From: Bryobacterales bacterium
Lineage (GTDB): Bacteria; Acidobacteriota; Terriglobia; Bryobacterales; Bryobacteraceae
Direction: 5' to 3'
Assembly: GCA_016713735.1 (NCBI GenBank)
Contig: JADJOP010000043.1
Span: 248,001-312,000 of the forward strand
DNA: 64,000 nucleotides
This document shows positions 19,216 through 28,313 of the stretch, piece by piece; position 1 is the first letter of the stretch; the number at the start of each line of letters is the position of its first letter. Both the position numbers and the translations under genes were made by a program. Under the pieces are notes generated by a model that was not told where the DNA came from, searched no databases, and was given only the letters and a program-made list of their open reading frames with translations.

Positions 19216-20018
19216 CGCATCCTAACCTGTTCTGCCGGTCCTGCTGTCAGGATCGCCTCTAGATCACGCACGGTCAGCTCTGCGCCGGGCGTCGCCGCCG
19301 AACGGTTCGCCAGCACGCGGCACGGCGCTGAACCAGCATCGCCCAAACAGGTGACGACGAGGCTGGCGCGGGAAAAATTCTCGGCCGCCGTAAACGCGCT
19401 CACCGTCACCACGCATCGCATACCTGCCTCCACCGCTGCTTGCAAGCCGTTCGCGGAGTCCTCGATCGCCACGCAGTCACTCGGCGGAATTCCGAGGCGC
19501 TCGGAGGCCAGCAGATAGATGTCCGGCGCCGGCTTCTTGGCCTTCACCACATCTCCCGCCAGCACCAACGCGAACCGCTCCGCCAGCGCCTCGCCCATCG
19601 TGTGACGCAACACCGCCGCCACGGATTCCGGCGCCGACGTGGAAGCCACGGCCAGCGTCCAACCGGCAGCCAGCGCCTCAGCCGCTAGCCGCCGCACACC
19701 GGGGCGGGGAGCCAGCGCTCCGGATTCCACAATCCGGCCGTAAATCGACGTCTTGCGCCGGTGCCAGGCGGCGATGAGTTCCCTCCGCTCCTGTTCCCCT
19801 TCCGGAGGCGAGTAAGCGGCAAGAAAATCCGCATCGCCAAACAGGCTCGCCATGCGCTCCTTGCCGCCGCCAAAACGCAGCTTGCGCGCGTACTCATCGC
19901 GGCTCCACTGCCAGGGCACACCCAACTCGCGCCACATCTGGTTGAAGGCCACCAGGTGGCCATCGGCTTCCGTGTCGGCCAGCACGCCGTCGCAATCGAA
20001 GATCAGAGCGCGCTTCAA
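19212..20018 (-). CDS. HAD-superfamily phosphatase/phosphomutase, CbbY-like
   Basis: The 268-residue HAD hydrolase has motif I FDCDGVLADTEADGH (the Asp pair), motif II VASTSAPESV, the Lys of motif III in DVVKAKKPAPDIY and motif IV CVAIEDSANGL. The cap and overall pattern resemble CbbY/beta-phosphoglucomutase-like enzymes acting on sugar phosphates. With an aldolase directly upstream and a dehydrogenase downstream, coupled by ATGA overlaps at both ends, it may process a phosphorylated sugar or phosphonate intermediate. The exact substrate cannot be deduced. Confidence 0.85.
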   Translation of the reverse strand: MKRALIFDCDGVLADTEADGHLVAFNQMWRELGVPWQWSRDEYARKLRFGGGKERMASLFGDADFLAAYSPPEGEQERRELIAAWHRRKTSIYGRIVESGALAPRPGVRRLAAEALAAGWTLAVASTSAPESVAAVLRHTMGEALAERFALVLAGDVVKAKKPAPDIYLLASERLGIPPSDCVAIEDSANGLQAAVEAGMRCVVTVSAFTAAENFSRASLVVTCLGDAGSAPCRVLANRSAATPGAELTVRDLEAILTAGPAEQVRMR

Positions 20019-20869
20019 TTGGCCCTGCCCGCGCTGCCCAACCGGTGCATGTAGGCCGCCGTCATCGCGCGCACTTCGCCCTTCACCGCCGCGAAGAGCT
20101 TCATCGGATCGTATTCAGAGGGCCGCTCGTTCAAATAGGTCCGGTAGGCATCGGCCATGGTGATTTTCAACTGCGTCGAGATGTTCACCTTCACCGCTCC
20201 GCGGGCGATGAGTTCGCGCAGCGCCTCGTCCCGCAACCCCGTGCCGCCATGCACCACCAGCGGGACAGGTTCGGCCGCCACAATCTCAGACACGCGTTCG
20301 AAATTGATGCGCGGCTCTCCTTGATAGAGCCCGTGCGCGGTGCCGATGGCTGGGGCAAAACTATCGATGCCGGTTTCGCGGAGAAAACGCAACGCGCTGT
20401 CCAGCGGCACCACCGGGCTCTCCGCTTCGCTGCCCATGCCGTCTTCCACGCCGCGAATCGACTCCAACTCCCCTTCCACGGCCACGCCGTGCGCATGCGC
20501 CAGCGCCACCACCTCGCGCGTCTGCGCGAGATTGTCCTCATACGATAGGGCGGAGGCATCGAACAGGACCGAGTCCCAACCGGCCTCGACGCATGCGGCG
20601 ATGAGGGAGCGGTCCGGGCAATGGTCGAGGTGCAAAGCAGCCGGCGCCGCTACCCGCGAGGCCAGTTCCTCAAACATCAGGCGCAGCAGGCGCGCGCCCA
20701 TCTGTTTCACCGTCTTGACCGACACCTGCACGATGACGGGTGAGCGAGTTTCGCCGGCAGCTGAGAGGACCGCCTCCATCGTCAGCCCGTCCACGACATT
20801 GAACGCGCCGACACCGTAGCGATGCGCGAAGGCGTCGCTCAGAATCGATTGCATGCTGGCCGCGGGCAT
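20015..20869 (-). CDS. Class II fructose-bisphosphate/ketose aldolase
   Basis: The protein is 284 residues from 20869, or 279 if it starts at MQSIL. Zinc-ligand motifs of class II aldolases are present: LHLDHCPD, EGELESIRG, GTAHGLYQGEP and VVHGGTGL, with KVNISTQLK for phosphate binding. These enzymes split ketose phosphates into dihydroxyacetone phosphate and an aldehyde. It is the first gene of the minus-strand operon and starts near the divergent promoter region shared with phnA. Its role in phosphonate metabolism is inferred from context only. Confidence 0.88.
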   Translation of the reverse strand: MPAASMQSILSDAFAHRYGVGAFNVVDGLTMEAVLSAAGETRSPVIVQVSVKTVKQMGARLLRLMFEELASRVAAPAALHLDHCPDRSLIAACVEAGWDSVLFDASALSYEDNLAQTREVVALAHAHGVAVEGELESIRGVEDGMGSEAESPVVPLDSALRFLRETGIDSFAPAIGTAHGLYQGEPRINFERVSEIVAAEPVPLVVHGGTGLRDEALRELIARGAVKVNISTQLKITMADAYRTYLNERPSEYDPMKLFAAVKGEVRAMTAAYMHRLGSAGRAN

Positions 20870-21263
20870 TGTCCGTTTGTCTCGCAGTGCTCAGGATAAA
20901 GCCGCCGCCGCCCTCCGGCAATGAAATTGAGTGTTCGTTTTCAGTTCCATCACCGGGGGGAATCCGGGAAGTGGATGCACCGGCGGCCTTCGCTCCGGCT
21001 CGTTGCTCACAAAGCTGTAACCCGATCAGCCACGAGATCCGATGGTTTCAGAACATCGGCCCTGGTTGTGGCTCCCTGCCCTCCGTCCCTATTCTGATGG
21101 CACGCCTCCCTCACTCGTTTCCTGGGCACTTCACTGGGTTGTGAAATGACAGTCACGAGATGGAGACGAAAGGAGGTTAGCCTCACCCAAAGGGAAAACT
21201 CAAAGGCTCACGTCTGACAGGCCGATGCGGTTCCATCCTCCCGATGACACCATAAGGAGACAT
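20870..21263. promoter_or_regulatory. Divergent intergenic region between the aldolase and phnA operons
   Basis: About 390 bases without a gene, which must hold promoters for both operons. Around 21170-21215 lies a possible nested hairpin: TTAGCCT pairs with AGGCTCA across an inner CCC/GGG pair, preceded by GAAAGGAGG. I could not match it to a known riboswitch. The phnA ribosome binding site AAGGAGA lies just before 21264. Confidence 0.45.
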
Positions 21264-22394
21264 ATGAATCGACGACACTTCCTTGCCGCAGCCTCTACAC
21301 TGACCGCAAGGGGCGCCGCCCCGGCCCGCCGCAAGGTGCTGGTCTGCCTCATCGACGGCTTCGGCCCGGACTACATCGCCAAGAGCGAGATGCCGAATCT
21401 GCGGCGCGCCATGACGGCTGGCACGTACAAGATCGGACGGGGAGTCATGCCCTCGCTGACCAATGTCAATAGTGCGTCACTGGCGACGGGTTCGTACCCC
21501 GAGGCGCACGGCATTACGGCGAACACGTTCTTCGACCCCGGCCTGCGCCAGGTCGTGGAAATGGCCGACGCGGAGTATCTGAAGCGTCCGACGCTGTTTG
21601 CCAGCGCGCATCGGAAGGGCTGGAAAACGGCCTTTGTGGGTGCGAAGGAGAAGATCCGCAGTCTCATCGGGGTCAGCGCGCATACGTCGATCTCCGCGGA
21701 AAAGCAGGGCATTCCCATGTACGAAGCCGAAACCAGCTATTGGGTGTTCGAGCAAGGGCTTCAGGCGTTGCGGAAACCGGATGTCGATCTGCTCTATCTC
21801 ACGACGAGCGACTACATGATGCACACCTACGCTCCGGAAACGGCGGAATCGCAGGAGCATTTGAAGAACCTCGATGCGCATCTGGGCCGGATTCTCGACG
21901 ATCAGCCGAAGCTCGAACTCTATCTCTGCGCGGATCATGGAATGAACGCCAAGACGCGCGCGGTCGATCCGGAACGCCTGCTGGCCAAGCATGGCGTCGC
22001 CGCGCGTGCCGTGGCGGCGATTGCCGACAAGCACAAGGTCCACCACAAAGACCTGGGCGGATCGATTTACATCGACCTGGAAAAGTCGGGCGACATCGCC
22101 AAGGCAAAAGAAGTTCTTCAGGCAGAGCCCGGTATCGAAGAGGTTCTCCCGCGCGCCGAAGCCTGCAAGCGGTTCCGCCTGATGCCGGAGCGAACCGGTG
22201 ATCTCTTCCTGCTGGGCGACAAGATCACCGCCCTGGGCGGTTTGGACCAGGAGCGACGGTCTGTCGCGGTGCGCACCCATGGATCATTGCATGAGTCCGA
22301 GGTGCCGTTGCTGGTCTACGGCCGCAAATGGAAAGAAAAGCTGGAAACGTCGGTGGATCTCACCGCGGAGCGCGTTTGGGAGGATAGAGCATGA
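21264..22394 (+). CDS. phnA: Phosphonoacetate hydrolase
   Basis: An alkaline-phosphatase-superfamily enzyme that cleaves phosphonoacetate to acetate and phosphate at a two-zinc site. The nucleophile Thr is in MPSLTNVNSASLATGSYP, followed by EAHGITANTFFD, both close to known PhnA proteins. Metal ligands appear in CLIDGFGPDY, TTSDYMMHTY, CADHGMNAK and VRTHGSLHESEVPLL. ATG 21264 follows AAGGAGA and gives a short signal-like MNRRHFLAAASTLTARGA; known PhnA enzymes are mostly cytoplasmic, so this leader is notable. Length from this start is 376 residues. The stop overlaps the next start as ATGA. It is divergent from the phnX/phnZ operon. Confidence 0.85.
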   Translation: MNRRHFLAAASTLTARGAAPARRKVLVCLIDGFGPDYIAKSEMPNLRRAMTAGTYKIGRGVMPSLTNVNSASLATGSYPEAHGITANTFFDPGLRQVVEMADAEYLKRPTLFASAHRKGWKTAFVGAKEKIRSLIGVSAHTSISAEKQGIPMYEAETSYWVFEQGLQALRKPDVDLLYLTTSDYMMHTYAPETAESQEHLKNLDAHLGRILDDQPKLELYLCADHGMNAKTRAVDPERLLAKHGVAARAVAAIADKHKVHHKDLGGSIYIDLEKSGDIAKAKEVLQAEPGIEEVLPRAEACKRFRLMPERTGDLFLLGDKITALGGLDQERRSVAVRTHGSLHESEVPLLVYGRKWKEKLETSVDLTAERVWEDRA

Positions 22395-24757
22395 AGACAC
22401 TGGCATTCGTTCTCAGCGTGGCCGCATTGGCGGGGCAGACCCGGGTGGAACCAGGCCCCGTGGCCGGCGGGGGGAACCGGCTGATCAGCGGCTGGATCGC
22501 GAAACCCGCGGGCAAGCAGATCGCACTCAGCAACCTGCCCATGACGTCGCGCCTTTCGGCCGACGGCAACTGGCTGTTTATCCTGCAGGCGGGACATGCC
22601 AAGCCGAGTGTGAGCGCGCATCGCGTGTCCAACGGAGAGATGGTTTCAACGGTTACGCTGCAGGATGCCTGGCTGGGGCTTGCCGTGGCCGGAGATCGCA
22701 TCCTGGTGGGCGGCGGCGCTTCCCATGCCGTACACGAGTTGCACTGGGCGGCGGAAAAACTGCAACTGGTGCGGAGTTGGAAGGCGGACGATCCCGAGGC
22801 CTTCATCGGCGATGTCCAGGTGAACAGCGAGGGACGCGTGTTCGGGGCCAGTCTGCTGGGCAATGCCGTTCTTGAGTTCGACGCCGTCGCGGGCAAACAG
22901 ATCAACAGCCTGCCCACGGGCGTGATGCCCTACCGGATTCTGTGCGAGAAGGACCAACTCATGGTGACGAGCTGGACCGGCGCCTCGGTGGTGCGCCACC
23001 GGCTCGACACGGGCGTGACGCAGTCCTATCCGGCGGCGGATCATTCCTCCGACATCCTGCGCGCCGGCAAGCACTACTTCGTCGCGGCGGCCAATACCAA
23101 CCAGGTGCTCAAACTCAACGAGGACGGCTCTGTCCAGGAGCGGATCAACGTTTCCCTCACGCCGCGCCAGCCGGTGGGCATGACTCCATCCGCACTGGCG
23201 GTGAGCGCCGACGGCAAGGCACTCTATGTGGTTTGCTCGGATGCGAATGCGGTTGCGGTCGTGGATATCGGCGGCGAACGCAGCCGCGTTGTGGCCTTCA
23301 TTCCCACCGGGTGGTATCCGACCAGTGTCCAGGCAATGGGCGATGGCAGGCTGTTTGTACTTAACGGCAAGGGCCTCCGCTCGTTTCCCAACAACATGCC
23401 GGAAGAGAAGAAGAGCTTCACGTATGTCTCCGGCCTCCACAAGGGAACGATGTCGATCATCCCGGCGGCCAGCCCCGCGCAGCTGGCCGAGTATTCGAAG
23501 ACGGTGATCGAGAATACTCCTTATAAAGATGAGTTACTGGACCGCGTGTCGATTCCCAGGGGCAATCCTGTTCCGTCGAAACCCGGACAGGCATCGCCAA
23601 TCAAGCATGTCATCTATGTGGTCAAGGAGAATCGTACCTACGATCAGGTGTTCGGCGGCTTCGGAAAGGGCAACGGGGATCCTTCGTTGGTACTGTTCGG
23701 GGAAAAGGAGGGGCCGAACCACTTCAAGCTGGCGCGCGAGTTTGTGCTCTTCGATAACTTCTACGTCAATGGCGATGTGAGCGCCGACGGGCACATCTGG
23801 TCGTCCGGCGCCATCGCGCCTGACTATACGCAGAAGCTCTACCCCAATATGTATGCCGGGCGCGGCGGCAGGTTCAGCCTCTACTATGGCCGACCGCCGG
23901 TGAATCACTCCGAGAAGGCGGCTCATCCGGCTGGCGGCTACATCTGGGACGCGGCGTTTGAGAAAGGGCTCTCGGTCCGCAACTACGGCTGGTTGGTGAA
24001 ACTGATTCCCACAGCCAAGGACGGCGAGAAGCAGTGGACCGAAGCGGCGAGCGAAAAGCTGGCCGCGGTGACGAACCCCTATTTTCGAGGCTTCGATACG
24101 AACTTTCCCGACATCGAACGCATGAAGTACTTTCTCCGCGATCTGGCCGAGGCCGAAAAGACGGGCATCTTCCCGGCGCTCACCGTGATGCGCCTGGGCA
24201 ATGACCATACCTCTGGATTCCGTGCCGGCGCCTACACTCCCTCGGCCAACTTCGCCGACAACGACCTCGCCTTGGGCCAGCTTGTGGAAGCCATGTCCAA
24301 GTCGCGGTTCTGGAAGGAGACGGCGATCTTCGTGCTCGAAGACGACGCGCAATCGGGACCCGACCACGTGGACTCTCATCGCAGTCTGGCCTTCGTAATC
24401 TCGCCTTATACGCGCCGTGGGGGCATCGTCGATTCGACGATGTACAACACCACCTCGATGCTGCGCACGATGGGGTTGATTCTCGGCACCAGACCGCTCA
24501 CGCACTATGACGCGGCGGCCACGCCGATGTGGAAGGCGTTCCAGTCGAAACCCGATCCGCGGCCATATGTGCTCGCACCGGCGCAAGTGTCGTTAACCGA
24601 ACGGAATCCGGAGCAGCACAAACTCGCGGCCCGGTCAGCGAAGCTGGACTTCTCCGAGGCGGACCGGATCGACGACGAGGAGATGAATGACATCCTCTAT
24701 CTCGGCATCCAAGGCCGCAGGGCGCCCGCAGCTCTTCGCAGCTGGTTCATCGAATAG
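22391..24757 (+). CDS. Exported YncE-like beta-propeller / phosphoesterase fusion
   Basis: The 788-residue protein has a signal peptide (MKTLAFVLSVAALAGQT). Residues about 30-360 form a YncE/YVTN-type beta-propeller, for example ALAVSADGKALYVVCSDANA. From about residue 405 a phosphoesterase/alkaline-phosphatase domain begins: HVIYVVKENRTYDQVFGGF, FVLFDNFYVNGDVSADGHIW, GNDHTSGF, FVLEDDAQSGPDHVDSHRS and ISPYTRRG. Such fusions are common in Acidobacteriota and are predicted to hydrolyse phosphoesters outside the cytoplasm. Coupling to phnA suggests a role in phosphate release. The substrate is unknown. Confidence 0.88.
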   Translation: MKTLAFVLSVAALAGQTRVEPGPVAGGGNRLISGWIAKPAGKQIALSNLPMTSRLSADGNWLFILQAGHAKPSVSAHRVSNGEMVSTVTLQDAWLGLAVAGDRILVGGGASHAVHELHWAAEKLQLVRSWKADDPEAFIGDVQVNSEGRVFGASLLGNAVLEFDAVAGKQINSLPTGVMPYRILCEKDQLMVTSWTGASVVRHRLDTGVTQSYPAADHSSDILRAGKHYFVAAANTNQVLKLNEDGSVQERINVSLTPRQPVGMTPSALAVSADGKALYVVCSDANAVAVVDIGGERSRVVAFIPTGWYPTSVQAMGDGRLFVLNGKGLRSFPNNMPEEKKSFTYVSGLHKGTMSIIPAASPAQLAEYSKTVIENTPYKDELLDRVSIPRGNPVPSKPGQASPIKHVIYVVKENRTYDQVFGGFGKGNGDPSLVLFGEKEGPNHFKLAREFVLFDNFYVNGDVSADGHIWSSGAIAPDYTQKLYPNMYAGRGGRFSLYYGRPPVNHSEKAAHPAGGYIWDAAFEKGLSVRNYGWLVKLIPTAKDGEKQWTEAASEKLAAVTNPYFRGFDTNFPDIERMKYFLRDLAEAEKTGIFPALTVMRLGNDHTSGFRAGAYTPSANFADNDLALGQLVEAMSKSRFWKETAIFVLEDDAQSGPDHVDSHRSLAFVISPYTRRGGIVDSTMYNTTSMLRTMGLILGTRPLTHYDAAATPMWKAFQSKPDPRPYVLAPAQVSLTERNPEQHKLAARSAKLDFSEADRIDDEEMNDILYLGIQGRRAPAALRSWFIE

Positions 24758-24977
24758 CCCAAGTGCGGCCGCAGGCGCGGGATCCATCGCTGGTCGCAAC
24801 CCGCTTGCTGCCTTCATTGCGCCGGAAGCTGCGTTGTCGGCATTCGCCCGCCTCGCACTCGGACGCCGCCTCAGCCAAGCGTAAATGTGCACTTACTACC
24901 AATCTTGTCAATCACGCTTACCCGGAATGCCGCTCGACCTGGCCTCGCACCCGCATCGACTCGTGAAGATTTCATTT
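24758..24977. other. Intergenic region, no gene seen
   Basis: Nothing recognisable lies between the phosphoesterase stop and the integrase remnant. The phosphoesterase transcript must end here, but no clear terminator hairpin was found by eye. Confidence 0.35.
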
Positions 24978-25136
24978 CGTCCCCCCACAACCGAAGTCGC
25001 GTGTATCATCCGGGAGATGACTGAGCGCTACGCGAAGCTGGCGAAGCAACACATTGCCAGAACGGGAAGCACGGCACGAGAGATGTGGAAGATGCTCAGG
25101 GGAAGGGAAGGGGAACAACAGGTGGCATCTCGCTGA
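24978..25136 (+). pseudogene. C-terminal remnant of a tyrosine-type integrase
   Basis: The frame ending at 25136 reads CIIREMTERYAKLAKQHIA, then RTGSTAREMWKML. This has the look of the extreme C-terminus of tyrosine recombinases, where T-x-RYA-x-L holds the catalytic Tyr. The core with the Arg/His box is absent. It points toward the tRNA-Phe fragment 67 bases downstream, the usual arrangement of an integrase gene next to its attachment site. Family assignment rests on about 40 residues and is moderate. Confidence 0.5.
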
Positions 25137-25203
25137 GATGTTCCCGTATTGTTCCCAAGCTTGCTAACGTTACTTCTTGACCACCGCTAAGTTATTGAAA
25201 ACG

Positions 25204-25253
25204 TGGTGGCCAGGGACGGACTTGAACCGCCGACGCCGGCCTTTTCAGGGCCG
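25204..25253 (-). tRNA. 3' half of a tRNA-Phe(GAA) gene, probable attachment-site fragment
   Basis: Read on the minus strand, this holds a perfect anticodon arm (CGGCC, loop CTGAAAA with anticodon GAA, GGCCG), then GCGTC, a T arm with loop TTCAAGT, the acceptor strand CCTGGCC, discriminator A and encoded CCA. No matching 5' acceptor and D arm (expected to begin about GGCCAGG) lies at the proper distance. It is therefore a 3' fragment, the part of a tRNA that integrases commonly duplicate on insertion. With the integrase remnant alongside, it marks an island boundary. It is not a functional tRNA gene. Confidence 0.78.
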
Positions 25254-25326
25254 CGTGATGCCGAGGCTAACTTGTTGACCAGTAACCATTTAGCCCGGCC
25301 AGAAGGCTGAAAAACAGGGCCGGAAG

Positions 25327-25345
25327 TGCAACCAATTGCAACCAA
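25327..25345 (+). repeat. Two direct 9-bp repeats at 10-bp spacing
   Basis: TGCAACCAA occurs at 25327-25335 and again at 25337-25345, one helical turn apart, 75 bases from the tRNA fragment. This could be a pair of integrase arm-type binding sites belonging to the lost element. The idea rests on position and spacing only. Confidence 0.35.
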
Positions 25346-25894
25346 AAAGGCTCGTTCGGGAATGCTCAGAACTTTCTCCCACGGCACCCACGGAGCCCAG
25401 CGAGGATCGTCCTCGCCGGCACCCAAAGCCGATATCCCTCGAGTCAATCGGTCGTTACTCTTGCAACCGGAAAGAACTCTCTCCACTATCCAACAACGGA
25501 TGATCTCTTTGAAGATCACGCGAGGTTGTACACAGTCTCAGTCAGCCCTTCGGGTCTTGTATGCAGAGCCGAATCACTCTGCAGCGGCCAGAACCTCACA
25601 GCGGTCGTGGTGTGCCCGAATGACCGGGTCACATCGCCCGCCGAAGGGATGAAGCTCCGGTACGATGCGGCTCCGCCGGATGTTCGAAAGGCAGATGCGT
25701 GCGGGCTTCGAAACACAAGCTGCCGTCAATCTCTCGCCCTGCTACCCTTTGCTCCGGCCCCGGTCTACGGGTTCGTGAGGACGGACCAGGAGTGACGGAT
25801 CGTTCGCATGCTGGCAGACCAGTTGCCAGGAACCTGGTCGGGCTCTGGGGACGATAGGGCCGTGCTCAATCCAAGAGTCGACATACGGGCCCCT
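25346..25894. other. Intergenic region, no supported gene
   Basis: About 550 bases. Open frames of 60-110 codons exist on both strands but show no start context, family motif or hydrophobic pattern. This is probably non-coding debris of the integrated element and the end of the minus-strand operon. Confidence 0.4.
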
Positions 25895-27434
25895 TCACTT
25901 CGCCAGCGCCCCGAGCAAGGCGGTGAAACCCCTTGTGGACGCGCTGATGCCGAAGGCGGCCATCACCAACATGAGGTAGTCACCAAAGGTCCCGAACGAA
26001 TCCGCATCCGCGTAGAGGGAAACCGATGCGAGCACCGTTAACGTCAGCGCGGCTAACTCGATCAAAACGTCCTTGGTGCGGATGGCGCGCCACGCCTTGC
26101 TTGCCAATGGTCGCGCGACGTAGACGCCACCGGCGGCAACCTCTTTGCCCGCCACCACCGCCGACACGCGATAGAGCCCAGGTCGCCTGAAGGTATGCTC
26201 AGTCGGCCCGCTCCCCTCGGGTATCTCCTCGTGCAGGCCCTCCCCCGAATCACCCAGCGGACAGCATCCGCGGCACCCCTTGGAGTAAGAGCCTCGCCGG
26301 CGCGGCCGGTGAGATCTCTCCCATCGGCCCGCCTACAGTAATTTCCGGATCCAGTGGCTGGGCAAAGGGGGCTCCCTCTTGCATGTTCATGCGGCGCAAG
26401 GTTTCCAGGAGCGCCAACGCTTCAGCGAGCGCGGCTTGCGCTGCCGCAAGATCTGGTTCGTCCAAACGCGCCTGCGCCTTTCGGATCGCTGAACGCAACT
26501 CACGGGTCTCCTGGCGGTCCGTCAGCTCCGGTTGGACGCTCAACAGTTCGTTAAGCTCACCTTCCACGTGCAGCACCTGCGCCCGCAGCGCTTGTGCCGG
26601 CCGTGTCACACGGATGTACCGGTTGATGAGGTAGGCAAGCAGATGGAAGCACACCAGCACGGAGATAGGCGCCAGCGGGCCGTCCCGCACGTATGCCTCC
26701 ACGGCAATGAACTGATCCGCTTGAGCCGGCGCTGTCACGACCCGCAGTTTGCCCTCGCCTCGCGTGAATCCCGCGGGAATCGCCGCCTCGAGCGTTATTG
26801 CCATGTGGTTCCTATTCCCTCCGCCGCCCTCCACCGCACGCACCCAAGCGTCCGGATGCAATACCTTCGACTTGCCTTGGATCACCGTGAGCGTGCCCTC
26901 CGAGGGCAACACGAGGCGCACTTCGCGATCGTTGGATTGTAAAAGCGCCCGCGCCGTCCCAGACGCTTGCGTGAAGGGTATCGACCGCCTCAGCAGAAGC
27001 CGCAACGGGGGATCCTGGACAGGTGTGACCGTGGCCGGCGGCAGTTGCAGGTCCAGTGTCACGGTGAGCGCTTTCGCGAGGTTCCCGTCGCGATAGTGCA
27101 GCAAGAGCATCGCTCTGTACGTTCCCGGCGAGGGCAGCAGCTCCGCGCGGGGTTGGAACGAGTAATAAGCGATTTGCCCAGCGCCGATGCTTGCTAGCGG
27201 TCCCTGCAACTCAAGCGCCGAGGGGATATTCTCCTTTCCGTTCAACAGCCGCACAGCCGACACCTGGCCTTGCACATCGGTCAGTCCGCCGCCTTCGGCC
27301 CTAAGATGCAGCCGGTAAGGCCCGCCGCGTGCGTGAAACACAAGATCGGCTGGGGCATCGAGCACCTTCAAGTCAGCTCCGCATGTGGCTGGAATGATCC
27401 ACAGCGCGGCGGAGAAGCGAAGCAGGCGGAACAT
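25895..27434 (-). CDS. Membrane-anchored protein with PKD-like segment, apparent frameshift
   Basis: From ATG 27434 (GAAGGAG upstream) the protein has a signal peptide (LLRFSAALWIIPATCGAD), an extracellular region, a TM helix (PLAPISVLVCFHLLAYLI) and a coiled-coil-like stretch, stopping at 26250. In a second frame, open across the stop, the reading LGDSGEGLHEEIPEGSGP then TEHTFRRPGLYRVSAVV looks like the end of a PKD domain. Two hydrophobic helices follow (VLIELAALTLTVLASVSLY and DYLMLVMAAFGI), ending at 25895. Joining the two with one or two base changes near 26250-26285 gives a coherent protein of about 510 residues. Otherwise these are two genes, the second lacking a good start. It is the last gene of the protease operon; its function is unknown. 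Confidence 0.6.
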
Positions 27435-27494
27435 AGGGAGTGGCTCCTTCTCTCGTTTCAAACGGAAATGCTGCCAGCTTTCCTTCTCTGCTTC

Positions 27495-28313
27495 TCAGGA
27501 TAGGTCCACGCCAAAGCTCGACGCGGTCTCGATGATCCACCGCCGCCACGCGTCGATGCGCGTGAAGATCGACGCCGATCCGCACTCCCCCGTCCGTCCG
27601 GCATTCCGGCTGGCGATTCCAAGCAACCATAGCTGGCCCTCGGGATCGGTCCAGAAGGCGGGCCCCCCGCTGTCGCCCTCACACACATCGGAAAACCTGT
27701 CCTCCGGATGCGCCGGGCCGGCCACGAATTCCGTTCGCGGATCGAACCCCAGCGCAGGCCGCACGGCCACGCTGTCCCCACGCACAGGGCCACCTCGGCC
27801 GAAGCGTTTGATTCCATCCCGCTTGGAATTGAGAACAGCCTCATCCACCTGCTGCCGGGTGCCGCCAAAGCCAAAGCCGGCGATCAGTAAGCCTTGCGAT
27901 GATGAGCGGGCGGCTGCAAACACAGCGCGGGTTGCCAGTGCCGGGATGGCGCCGCGGAAACGCGGCGGCGATTCGAGAAGACCGATAGCCAGGTCATGGC
28001 CACCGCAAATGCCGTGGCAAGGAGATGGCATTCGCACTGCTGCAACCTCGTGGCCTCTGACAGAGCCGATCGTAAGCCCACCCAGCCCGACCTCCCATTT
28101 CTTCGACACGCCGGCGACGTGGCCCGCGGTCAAGGCGATTCCGGCTCCGAGGTATACACCGGATCCAAACGCCCCGGCCCCGGGGACCTTCCAGTAGCAG
28201 CAGCTGGGAACAGGATCGTACTCTACTGCAGCAACCTGACCCTCACTGATTTGCACGCGGGGTCCGCCCTGCCGGCGGCGCTCAGGACTTGGACCCCAAT
28301 CAGCCGTTTTCAT
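27495..28313 (-). CDS. Trypsin-like (S1) serine protease
   Basis: A chymotrypsin-fold protease with the whole catalytic triad: His in IALTAGHVAG, Asp in GGHDLAIGLLE and Ser in CEGDSGGPAFW. Cysteines near CCYW, CHGICGG and CEGDSGG may form disulfides. There is no clear signal peptide from ATG 28313 (MKTADWGP), so it may act in the cytoplasm, unlike most trypsins. The start overlaps the end of the upstream gene by 14 bases. Cytoplasmic trypsin-like proteases coded next to CHAT proteases are known from predicted bacterial conflict systems, which is the main reason to read this operon as more than housekeeping. Confidence 0.88.
   Translation of the reverse strand: MKTADWGPSPERRRQGGPRVQISEGQVAAVEYDPVPSCCYWKVPGAGAFGSGVYLGAGIALTAGHVAGVSKKWEVGLGGLTIGSVRGHEVAAVRMPSPCHGICGGHDLAIGLLESPPRFRGAIPALATRAVFAAARSSSQGLLIAGFGFGGTRQQVDEAVLNSKRDGIKRFGRGGPVRGDSVAVRPALGFDPRTEFVAGPAHPEDRFSDVCEGDSGGPAFWTDPEGQLWLLGIASRNAGRTGECGSASIFTRIDAWRRWIIETASSFGVDLS

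Noticed and set aside
21160..21230. A c-di-GMP (GEMM) riboswitch before phnA
   Set aside because: Some GAAAGGAGG and AAAGGCTCACG pieces recall it, but the conserved GEMM core and tetraloop-receptor pattern are not present.
25204..25300. A complete tRNA-Phe gene using GGCCGGG near 25300 as 5' acceptor
   Set aside because: The candidate 5' strand can pair with the 3' acceptor, but it leaves about 40 bases between acceptor and anticodon stems, twice the normal D-arm length, and lacks the conserved D-loop.
25526..25795. A possible small gene of 89 codons
   Set aside because: No ribosome binding site, motif or plausible composition; it lies in the debris next to the attachment scar.
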